64,000 nucleotides of DNA. Origin: Solanum dulcamara (taxonomy: Eukaryota; Streptophyta; Magnoliopsida; Solanales; Solanaceae). Of the stretch, positions 54,021 through 64,000 are shown in pieces. A program made the translations under genes and the position numbers. Each line of letters opens with the position of its first letter. Position 1 is the first letter of the stretch. The DNA lies in assembly GCF_947179165.1 (NCBI RefSeq), contig NC_077242.1, positions 36,701,097-36,765,096 on the forward strand. The letters run 5' to 3'. The notes beneath the pieces were generated by a model. That model had not been told where the DNA came from, made no database searches, and worked only from the letters and a program-made list of their open reading frames with translations.

Positions 54021-55657
54021 AACAACGTTAAATCAGGCATCTCATTAGAGGAAAACCTTGGAGAATCTCAATGAAGTTTGAGTAGTCAAGTTCCACATCG
54101 TGCCGCAAAATTAATTCAGGCGCTATTTGGGAGGAGACCCAAGGATTGTACTTGTAATACTAGGCTATATTTTGCTTTTGATGTTTTTATAGGGTCACGG
54201 TATGTTTTGTGAGTGCAGGTGTTCAAAACAGGAGAAACTACCAAAAATTAGGTCTAGTCATCCCTCCATGGTCCCTATACAAAACTGTATAAAGCACCAC
54301 GGCCCATGGTGTGAAAGCATGAAGGCAAATGGAAATAGGGGCTTCAGGTTCACGATTGGGTTTATGGTCTGTGATAGTCTTCATGGACCGTTTAATAGTC
54401 CGTGAACCTAGGTACATTGTTTTGTTGTTTTTGACAAGTCAATGACCATGAAAAGGGTTCCACAACCTGTAATGATATTCATGATCACCACCACAGTCTT
54501 TGGTCCCTTGGTCGGCTTGCTAAGTCAATGATCATGAAAAGGGTTTCATGACCAATAATGATCTTCACGATCATCACCACAGTCCGTGGTCCCTTAGCCT
54601 TCTGTGAACCCAAATACATATTTTGTTAGTTTTGCTAAGTCAGTGACCATAAAAAGGGTTCCATAACCCATAATGATCTTCACGAACACAACCATGGTCC
54701 GTGGTCCCTTGGTCAACTATTATTAATATAACCCGACCCATATCACTAATCCCTAATTTGAAAATGGGTTTTTACCAAAACATTCACACATATTTTGGAC
54801 ATTTCTCCTCCACTCTTCCAATATTCATACACTATTCAAACCTCTAAAATCTCCCACGTACTAGGATCTCAAGTTGCACTGCTACAATTTTCTCCAAAGT
54901 CATATCATCTCCATTATGCCATTAAGGGTCGACCTTCACTATCCTAGTTGTGTCCCACTCCAACAATTTATAATTGTACACGTAAGTGAAATTTTGATTT
55001 ATTATAGCTTATTACACTTAGCACCTAGGGTTTGATTTATGTAATAAGGATTAAATAACTAAAGTTGTTCTATTCTAGAATGGTGTCGTGTGATTTCTAT
55101 GGGGTGATTAAACTAATTTTGTTTGTGTGTGTTTGGGGTGTAATAGTTCTGAGGGTGTTCATAGACAACAATAAAGTGGTTGGGGATGAAGGCACTTGCC
55201 ACTGCCCGTATTGCACTTCATAAACCGTGGTGGGTTCCCCATTGCCTTCATATTAGAAAAAATTCTATGTGTGGGTTTACAAAAGGCTTCACCGGCCATA
55301 GAGTTCTTCAAGGATCGTGAAGCTGGCCATTATCAAAAACTTAAAAAATTTCAAATATTCTTCCTAAACCTACTCACTAGAATTCTCTACGAAACCCTTC
55401 ACGGACCGTGTACTCTTTAACAGTCTGTAAAGACCCATCATATAGAAAAACTTGAAAAAAAATAAGGAAAACCAAAAAAACTCTAAAAATAAGTTTTTAA
55501 TTATGAATTTGCGTGTGATTTCCCTATAATGGATTGAGCGAGGTCATTCTTAAGGGACATTAGCACGTGTGTAAAACTTTGGGGAAGTTTGAGTACCCGT
55601 TGAATTTGACACATTGTCTTAGGCAAATTCTAACTCCTTGTCTCTTTTTCAAGTAAC
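54021..55657 (+). other. Post-pol spacer with three loose repeats
   Basis: Starts with the lineage's usual GTGCCGCAAAATTAA...GGCGCTATTTGGGAGG text (54101-54139). Then comes non-coding sequence with three copies of a block beginning (GA/GC)(C/T)AAGTCA(A/G)TGA and ending GTCC(C/G)TTGGTC-like text (starts at 54433, 54529 and 54634). Short CCACAGTCCGTGGTCCC-type near-palindromes repeat through it. No gene seen. Confidence 0.6.
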
Positions 55658-57834
55658 ATGGGCCCTAAACTTAACACTCTATAGTCGACTACATGACTCA
55701 CCATCTAAGATATGGGCTAAAAATTTCAGATCATGAGGCAGGAAATAAAGTATCTAGTGGTTCCAAGGTGCGGTGCGCAACAAACATCTCCCCTACTAAC
55801 CTAGGACCACTAGTGCCAAGGCAACTACTGAGGCTGAGTCCGATACCTCCCAGTCTGAAGAGGAGGTATCCGGCTTGGGAAATAAGGAAAGTGGAGACAA
55901 AGAGAAATCTGGAGAAGAGGCAAGTGGCTTCGATAGTGAAGAAGAAGCAAGCTAGAACAACATTGAGCGGGAAGCCTCTATGAAAGAAAGTGATACCATA
56001 GCTCGCTGACGCTTATTCAATTCATAAGAAATAGGTGGTCAACGCCTGGACAATATGACATATTTACTAATGTACTATCCAATGAATCTATGGGCCTGTA
56101 CAAATAGGAGATTGTACCAGAAGTACGCACGATCATAGACAACCTCTCCAAGCTTCCCAATCTCAAAGATTTGTTTAAGAAGAACTATATCTGGTGGATG
56201 ACTAAGTAGCAGGGGTACTACATCAAACTCCTCACTTAGGAGTTTTATTCCTTTTACGCTGCTATGATGTTAAATGCTTTCATGGGGGAGATATCTAGAA
56301 AATAAGAAGAGAGTTGTTGCATTGTGATTACCTCCTCTAGAGCAAGTGTAGGTACGAGAGAGGTAGGCCTACATCTCCGAGAAAACTATCAACTAGTTTC
56401 TGTATGGTCCATCTTTCCATACATAGGTCCAGATCGACCTTTATGAGCACCGACATCACTTGGTCACTAGCAAGAAGTGAATGAGTGACCTAGAGGAGAG
56501 AACCCAAATTTTGTGGTAGATTGCTCAACTTATTGCTATTGAGGGAGAGAATGCATCGTGGATGACAAACCCAATGCAACTCATCACCAAGGCTTCTCTT
56601 ACATTCCTAGATAAGTTCTAGTGGGCAGTTCTCTACACCCGGCTCTGATTGACCATTAATAATAATGCTCTCCACCCATCACAGAAATCACTAGTCACTT
56701 TCATTATGGCATAATATGGATTGCGCAGTGGCCGTTTGATTGCATCGGAGATTCATGATAGAGCCTTGAATGAGTGAGCTGGATTTTCATTCCCCTATTT
56801 AATTTGGGAAATATATGAATCCGTGGGCATCCAAGTGAGCCATTTGTATGATTTCCACACCATAGTCACTAAGTTTATGAATACAATGTTAATCAAATAC
56901 ATAGACAACCCTCTGTATAAGACCAAACCGACCCGATCAGTTTTTCCTGTACCTATTACACTTGCTGCACTTTCTTTGGAAGGAGTTCTACAGTTTCTCC
57001 AACTGATGAGGCCACCAACTAGCTTGAGGGTAAGAGCAGGTTGACTCCTTCAACACCACTGCCGCAAATATCATGATTACTATACCATATGCATTTCTTG
57101 AGAATTTTATACAGGATTAGCGACAAATAAGAGAATTAGTGGATCAGGTCATTGAGCGGCTACCAAGGGTAGTACAATTTTAGGTATAGCAGGCAGTGGA
57201 CCAACTTCACAGTAACTTTAAATAAGAGATTGCTATATTACAGAGTCGTGTAGATGGATGAGGTGGACCTCATATAGTAGAGTGGTAACTTGGGTTCTGT
57301 GGAGACCGAGTCTATGTAGGTATAGTTGGCAGTCCTACATTAAGACTTGGATAAAATAAAAGAGAAAGTAGCCACTGCTGTTCCTATTACACCTATTGAT
57401 ACCTTCATATAGTTGTTCTCTATGCCCCCGAGCCCACTTGATTAGATGAAGTGTGGAGCACCATTTCAGTGTTCAAGCTCAATAGAAAGAGAAAGGGCAA
57501 GAAATACTAAGATTGGGATAGTCCTCTCAATGACATAGAAAATGCTAGGACTGTTTAGGCCAAAAGCCTTTGGAAAGCAGCATGGGCTTCAAAAAGGAAA
57601 GCAAGAGAGGTAGAGGAGCGAGAGAGGCAAAAGGTCAACACTGTGAGGGTTGGAGCTTCGACAAGTGTAGTCGCTCTAGCCTTTATTTCTAAGATTCCAA
57701 TCTTTGAGACTACTACCAGTGAGGTGCCAGGCACACTCACTCCTACCACAGGCGGTGACCCTTTGGGTGAGGCCACATTATTGAGCGTACTAGCCACTGC
57801 TGGTGCCGCTATAGAGCCACCTACTTATGCCTAG
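55658..57834 (+). pseudogene. Extra ORF downstream of pol, 'putative plant transposon protein'-like
   Basis: ATG at 55658 (MGPKLNTL) begins a frame that is soon broken. Read across frames it resembles the large domain often annotated as putative plant transposon protein in Athila/Tat elements: NLSKLPNLKDLFKKNYIWW, a segment ending EFYSFYAAMM, LHPSQKSLVTFIMA, GRLIASEIHDRALNE, then FSFPYLIWEIYESVGIQVSH (56790-56840). A possible coiled-coil (EIAILQSRVDG) and a charged tail ending IEPPTYA at 57834 follow. Its function in retroelements is not established. Many stops; inactive here. Confidence 0.6.
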
Positions 57835-59271
57835 GGCATCACAGGTATAATTGCCTCCCTTGTATTTACTTTTTAGTATTTTGATATGCATTAATAATAG
57901 TACACAATATTTTAATGGGGATTAGGGTATCCTAAATGCTTGGAAATTTTTCTTGCCATGTTTCTTTTTCTGTCAAGTAGAATATCTAGTAGAACTGGCA
58001 TGCATATATTTTTTTTAAATATAAGAGTCTATAGAAGTATGTAGAATATTGTGAAGTTGAATGTTTTGAAGTGAATAAATATGACCTCTAGTTGAAAATT
58101 TTGAAACTGCTATATAATTGTATCTGAACTGGGAAAATTGACTAGGTAGGATCTTTATAGGACATTGTACTTAGTAAATTGTTGATCAAATGCTAGCTAG
58201 AACATAACTGTGTTGATTGGTGCTAAATAGTGTAAGATATGTGTGATGTGTATGTGAGCTAAATTCCCTCGTTCAAACAATGCATCTATAAGCTAGAACT
58301 TGCATGGTTAATATTACTTAAATGATTGAATAGATAGATTAGGACAGGATCATAGGTCGTTGTTGAAAATAAGTCACTTATCCTAAAAACTACCAACTAT
58401 ATGAAATTGTACCCTTTGAACCAAAAGTTTGAGCCTGAAAAAGACCTTTTTTTTGAAGTAACACTATTTACCAACCCTATATGATCGTAGAACTTTATCT
58501 TGGGCCTGTTCCCTCCTAGGATAATGTGTACCTCAACTCATGATAAAAGCCTAAGTTAGAGCTAGCTACTATTGAGAAAAGTGAGAAAAGTTGGGATATG
58601 AAAAGAAGGGTGTAATGCAAGGAAAAAAGAAAATAATTGTGTTGTAGTCATGAGAAAAATGAAAAACAAGTGTAGAGTAACAGAAAAATGAAGTGCAATG
58701 AGGAAAGAAATTAGAAAAAGAAAGAAAAAAAAGTGGAAACCACACCCGGGCATAAATAAAGGAAGAAAGAGGGGATAACAGAAGTTTGGGGTTGAAAAAT
58801 GTGTAACTAAGTCAATGTAGCATCTTGGAGGTGAAAAATAGTCACTTTAATCCTAAATGTATCCTACCCAAGCCCAAGCCTATGTTACGAGCAAAGAAAG
58901 TCTAAATGTGATCCTAAAAGATCTATTCCAAAGTTAAAGTGTAGAAAATAAGGGCAAGCCTATGGTCTGTATCCGTGCATAGATTGAACTTCATTTGAGA
59001 GCGTGAGAGATATTGTTTTAGTGTTTGTTTTGCTTACATTTATTCTGTGAGAGACTTCTTTGTGGCGAGGGAAATTTGGCGACGGTGTTTGGTTTCTAAC
59101 TTGACTGGTACATTGTTGTTTGCATTAGTTTGGTTGACTATCCGTAGTATAATTTCGTAAATTGATTCTTGTGAATTAGTTAGAATGTTGGTGCATTGCG
59201 TAACCGAGTTAGTTTAAAAAAAGGGTCATATACTTTGTATTTGGGTTGTTGAATACTTTCTAGCAGGCATT
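57835..59271. other. 3' non-coding region of the Athila-like element
   Basis: No gene. AT-rich, with a purine-rich GAAAAA(A/G)-type stretch at about 58575-58740 whose complement gives a phenylalanine/leucine-rich false frame. It ends at the solo LTR; GCATT (59267-59271) is one copy of its target duplication. Confidence 0.6.
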
Positions 59272-61497
59272 TGTAAGACCCGGAAGTTGAAAAATTTGGA
59301 ACAAAAGATGAAATCCCAAAAAAGTGCAGCTTTTGGCACCAAGTGATGATCACAAAGGTCATCACCGGCCGTAGTCAGCAACACGGCTCGTGGTGAGCCA
59401 TCGTGGTGGTGGTTTTGAAACTTAGTCCTTTAAGGAAAGGACCACAGTCATGGTGCCCTCCTTGGTGACACATCCCCTAAGACACTAAGGAACCTTCCTA
59501 AGGAAGTGACCACTCTTCACCACCACAGGCCTTGTTACCCTTCACAGACCGTTGTGGGTTCCATGGTGGTCGCTGTAGCAGTCCCTCTTACAAGTCCTCC
59601 ACAATGCCCATGCTTCACGAACTGTAATGACCTCCATGGATCGTGAAGGTCTTCGTGGAGAAGGTCCTAAAACTCTTCCCCTGCATCCCTATGATTCAAG
59701 ACCAAGTCTAACTCTACGGACACCATCACAGGCCGTGGTATGGATGACAGTCCGTGATAGGTCTTTCGTGTAGTCCCAAGTTTTAGTTAAATAAAGAGTG
59801 TTTTGATTATTCCATATTTATTCATTAATGTATGTGGGCGTTTTTGGGACTAGATTCATTATGTAATTGCCCTAAATACTCCTAAGTCTATTCTTTTCCC
59901 TTATAAACTCTAAAATCACTTTTATGACTTTTCTCCCAAGGTTCCTCAAGAGATCTTTATCTTCCTCAAGTTTTGGCTAGGGTTTCTTCAAAAACAAGTC
60001 TTCTTTCTCAATTTCAAGTTCAATTTAATTCAAGGTATGTGGGGATTTATCCATGGGTTCCTCTCATTAATGAAGTCCTAAGGTTTTTAGTCAAAATCTA
60101 ATCAATTTCAATAGGGGTTGTAACCCTAGTTTGATGAATTACATTGGGCTGTTTCAATTATGTCTTTAATAGTTATCAATGATCATTATAAATATGTTTT
60201 TACATAAATTGCACAATTTCAACTTAAATTAGGAATTCCCATACATGAAGTTATTTTCAATGATGAGTTAAATGAAGTATGATTATGAAGTTCAATGATT
60301 TCAAAGTATTCTCATGTTTTTTCACTCAAATTGACTATTTATAAGAGTTTTACTCTAAATTAAAGTATGAAGTATGATCATGAATTATAATTATATTCAA
60401 GATATGAATTCGAAGAAAGTTATGAAGAAAGGTGACTTAGGATCCTTAATTGGTGACTTAGGAATATAATGACATGAATTATGCAAGTATGATATTGTGA
60501 TGTTGAAAGGCTTATAATCACATTGCAATTGTGATATGAAAATGAGCTAATCTATGAATGTTAACCCTATGAACAAATTATGATATGTTTTATGTATGAT
60601 TACTATGTTATGTATTCCATAGGATTGGATTTAGCACAAAGTGATTTAGCACCGAATGATGACTTTAGGTGGGGACTCGACCTATGGGATCCTTATATAA
60701 AGTCTCTTGTCTCATAACTACGTGCTACCATAGGATTTACCTTTGTCCTAGCTAGTAGATCCACATATAGCGTATGTACAAGACCCGCCTAGCAGGGTAG
60801 AGTCTACCTTGGAAAATAGATTCCCTTTTCTTCCGTCATATGGGGAGACATCGGGATTCCATGTTATATCTCGCATGTTCATATTTTTGGTTATGGTTCT
60901 ATCCGACATATGTATATTCTCTTTATATTCTTTCATGATTTCACTCATATCTCTTACATGCTTTGATCATTATGGTTTTCCATTGACTTTACTTATCCCC
61001 TTTATCATGTATGTTAATTGATTATTGCATCTTATAATTTATATTACATAGCATGCCCACACACTTAGTATATTCAAACGTACTCACACATATTATTACC
61101 TATACTGTCTCATAATGTAGGGGTCAAGGATCACATTCCACACACTTGTGGCTATTAGAGTTCCATTCAATTAAGATTGGTGAGTCCTCATCTATTGACG
61201 ACGAGATATGCATTTATTTCATTTTAATTTTTTTTGTTATATTCGTATTGAGGGTGAGCTAGGAACAAGTTTTAGCCGCCGTCCTTCTTGAGTATTAGAG
61301 GCATATGTTGGATAAAGGTTTTGAGTCTATGTAGTCAAGTTTACACTTTTTTTATGATTCATGTTTTAAACTCTTCCTATATTATTTCCGCATTACTTTA
61401 ACTTATGTATGCTTATGATTTGTCAAAAGGCTTGGTTGGAGTCCTATCGGGGTTTCGATCACCATGTTACGACTAGGACCTAGGTCGGGTCGTGACA
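59272..61497 (+). mobile_element. Solo LTR (2226 bp), same family as the gypsy at 6832-16617
   Basis: Begins TGTAAGACCCGGAAGTTG and ends CCTAGGTCGGGTCGTGACA. Flanks are GCATT (59267-59271) and ACATT (61498-61502), a duplication with one mismatch. The inner text parallels the reverse complement of 6832-8881: TAGCTAGTAGATCCACATATA, CCCGCCTAGC, GTCTCATAATGTAGGG, GTTACGACTAGGACC. An AGTATATT...GTACT pair lies at 61067-61084. No coding capacity. Confidence 0.8.
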
Positions 61498-61572
61498 ACA
61501 TTTGTATTTGTGCATCATTTTATTTTGTGTTGTGACATTGTTCGACGACAAAAAATGGTTCCATGTTTAGGG

Positions 61573-62887
61573 TGTTGATGTTTCGCGTCCTTAAGATACT
61601 TTTGATTTTCAAAATGGTGAATTAGTATGGATTTCAAGCATGTGTTTGTAAATATAATGTGTGTTTTGTTTTTTTGTAGAAAAATTAAGTTGTGCACTGA
61701 TTTGGGATATGTTGCTGAGTTTTTTCTAAAATACCACTAAATCTAATGACCACTAGTACCACCATGGGCTGTGAAGCCTTATATGACCTGTGGAAGCTGG
61801 CCGTTGAAGGATTGGTGCTGAAAAAGAGACAAGGAATTTTTGTCTAAGTAAAACTCCATGGGACCCTTGACAATCTGGGGAACTCATCACAAATCATGAT
61901 GGAGGGGCATGAAAAAGTCTGAAGAAAAATGCCTGAAGGACTAAGTAAAAGACCACGGTACCTACTACAGGGCATGGAAGGTAGTGCCGATCATAAAGCG
62001 TGCTCGTGTAGAGTAATAGGGCAAAAAATTTGTGGAGCCAAGTCAATTACCATGGAGTAGTACCACTGGCCGTGACCAACACTACTGGCCGTGAAGAGTG
62101 GACGTTAACAATGCCGACTTAAATTTTACTAGTTGCTTTAGGATTTGGTTTTGTATTCTATAAATACGCAAACACGTTTTATTTTTAGTGTTACAAAATT
62201 TTATAGTTTTTAGAGCATTGAAAAATGTGTTAAGTCAAGTTTCGAAGTATCTTTTTAGAGAATCAAATGTTAGCACAATATTTTATTCGTTCTTGATTTA
62301 TTCTTCATTCTTTGATTCAAGGTTTATTATTGCATAAATATAAGTATTGTTTTATGAATTCTACATCAATCCTTGATGATTTAATTATGAATATGAGTAG
62401 CTAAACCCCATAACTAGGGTTGGGCGAACCATGATGAATAACAAAGTAAGCGAACGTATAGGTGATTTTCGTTCATTGTTCTACCATGCATTATAGTTTT
62501 CTTCATTTTGTTTTCCTTTAAATGTATGCACGCATTAAAAATCTTATGTATTCATTACTTTATTGGGAGTGGGGTGCTGATTAGAAAAAGAAAACTACAG
62601 CAAAGATTCAAAGTTACAAACCTTCGTCTATGAACTTGTGCTCGGGAGGGGACATTTTTCTGAGGTCAAAAGCATGGGTTAATTAGATATATATTTGGAG
62701 ATTAGAAGGTAAAGAATGAAATTCATCTAATAGCATCAAAATACATTTAGATGTACATAAATTTCTAGATTTTGCATGTGAAGCATTAAAATGATATCAC
62801 TATTACTAGATGACTACCGAGTTACTTGTCATGGGGAATACAGTCCTAGCTACCTTCTCATACTATTCAAAACTTTAAGTCTATTTT
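61573..62887 (+). repeat. 3' LTR of the Athila-like element, interrupted
   Basis: Starts TGTTGATGTTTCGCG and follows the 5' LTR to CACCTTAAGTCTATTTT-like text (equivalent of about 50162), with one copy of the 970-bp unit. It stops at 62887, where another LTR (62888 onward) begins. The remaining roughly 120 bp should lie beyond that insertion, outside the window. Confidence 0.8.
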
Positions 62888-64000
62888 TGTCATGACCCAA
62901 CTTTGTAGGTCGTGACTGGTGCTTGAGTTGGGTATACATACATACCCTTAGCCCCACTTCACGTGTTAGCAGAATAAACAAAAGTAGAAATTAAAAAGGG
63001 GTCAGTAGAGGGCGCATGAAAACAGCTATAGCACAAGAGGGATGTTAAGTCCATCACGGAACACAAAGCCCAAAACATATATACATAACCCACATCACAA
63101 GTCTAAAGACCTCTACAGAATGATAGCCTAGTCATATGATAGGACAAGGCCCTGTCCTACCCTTAACCAACATGTAAAACAGAAAAGTTAGTACCAAAAT
63201 AGGGCTTCAGACAAAGGAGCACTGCCAACCAACAGGGTGGATGTCCTAAGCGAGCGGATCAGCAAACTGAGTGTCTGTACCTGCAGGCATGTAATGCAGC
63301 CCCCGAAGAAAGGGGGTCAGTACGGAAAATTTACCAAGTATGTAAAGCATGGACTGTAATAGGTAAAGCCATTACCAGAACAGAAGGTGCAAAAATGAGC
63401 AAAGTATCCAAAATATCAAAATGTTTTTCATAACCACAGATAATGTATATAGAAAAACATATGCCATATCCGTCCCTATTATGGGACTTGGTGAACAAAT
63501 CGGGGTCGCCGCTCTATCACTGGCACCACAACACATCATAACTCCAAAGTAGGGAATATCTCCGGGACAAATCATATCATATCAGATGGTCATATAAGAA
63601 AATATCATATCATATGTGTAAATGGAACATCATAACTCCACAAATCAAACACATGTATAGGGCGTACCTTTCCCCTCACGTCGAGGAATGGAGAACGATG
63701 CAGAGAAGTATGCACGATAACAAAACCTGACCCGGGCTCAGTGAAGGAAGTATTGAGGCATCCATGAGTGGAGTAGTGAGAAACTAAATGCACTTTAAAT
63801 CATTTTTGAGACTCGATGGAGTTAATAAAATGAGCTATTATTCAAAAATCAAGATAAGAGTCGTATCAAGTACCTTTTGAGTATCACTATGAGTTATATC
63901 CAAATAGAACTTTTGGAATCATATACTCGTATCTAGGCACGATAAAATATCCTTTGGAAAATCAAAAAGTTGGCCATCCTAGCGGTTCTACGAATAGGAA
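62888..64000 (-). mobile_element. Part of a gypsy LTR running off the right end
   Basis: Starts TGTCATGACCCAACTTTGTA. Read in reverse complement it parallels 13090-14301 of the nested solo LTR: TTCGTAGAACCGCTAGGATGG, CCGTACTGACCCCCTTTCTT, GGGGGCTGCATTACATGCC, GCAGGTA. It therefore lies in reverse orientation and only its 3' 1.1 kb is inside the window. Confidence 0.7.

Larger units (their letters stand above)
46931..64000 (+). mobile_element. Athila/Tat-like gypsy element, 3' end beyond or at the window edge
   Basis: 5' LTR 46931-50290; degenerate tRNA-Asp-type primer site; gag, protease, RT start and integrase end (about 50400-54020); post-pol spacer; extra ORF relic (55658-57834); long non-coding 3' region; 3' LTR from 61573, broken at 62888 by another LTR. 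A solo LTR (59272-61497) sits in the 3' non-coding region. The protein order and sequence match Athila/Tat elements. It is inserted in the third gypsy. Target duplication was not found because the right end is not visible. Confidence 0.75.

Noticed and set aside
58562..58753. Phenylalanine/leucine-rich minus-strand frame resembling membrane segments
   Set aside because: Complement of a purine-rich GAAAAA stretch in the non-coding end of the Athila-like element.

Overview
This is a gene-poor, repeat-dense piece of a plant nuclear genome. The retroelement families (Ty1/copia, several Ty3/gypsy lineages with TGTCACGACC- or TGTAATGACC-type LTRs, L1-type LINEs with DUF4283-like ORF1, a MuDR-type transposase relic) fit a Solanaceae pericentromeric or intergenic region; the genus is not resolved. 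I find no intact host gene, tRNA, rRNA or CRISPR array. All calls come from reading the sequence and recalling protein families; no search was run.

Layout. 1-43: edge of an LTR inserted in a MuDR-type transposase relic (44-742, minus). 1738-2616: degraded copia RT/RNase H relic. 3991-18703: an L1-type LINE (minus) split inside its endonuclease by a gypsy element (6832-16617, minus, target duplication CCATG). The gag of that gypsy is itself split by a 3.3-kb solo LTR (10993-14301, target duplication ACTCC). 19656-26271: a young, almost complete copia element with near-identical LTRs, target duplication AAGAG and one in-frame stop in gag-pol. 27203-30569: a poly(A)-tailed retroposon-like unit with a 2.7-kb open frame built on three tandem repeats, which I do not recognise. 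30676-41163: an old copia relic interrupted at its integrase by a second copia (30966-39026, target duplication ATACT), which is interrupted in its polymerase region by a solo LTR (34787-37821, target duplication ACTCT). 41185-46930: LTR plus gag-protease of another gypsy, its LTR split by a 5'-truncated LINE (41735-43778). 46931-64000: an Athila/Tat-like gypsy whose 5' LTR carries a 970-bp tandem triplication including the TATA box, with an extra ORF downstream of pol, a solo LTR (59272-61497), and a 3' LTR cut by another LTR that runs off the window.

The insertions give a relative chronology: LINE, then gypsy, then solo LTR in the left half; old copia, then younger copia, then solo LTR in the middle; Athila-like element inside an older gypsy on the right. 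Most coding regions are dead. The copia at 19656 is the only plausible source of recent activity. Best leads are the unrecognised retroposon ORF (27203-30569), the copia primer-binding region that is complementary to its own LTR instead of matching tRNA-iMet, and the triplicated-promoter LTR (46931-50290).
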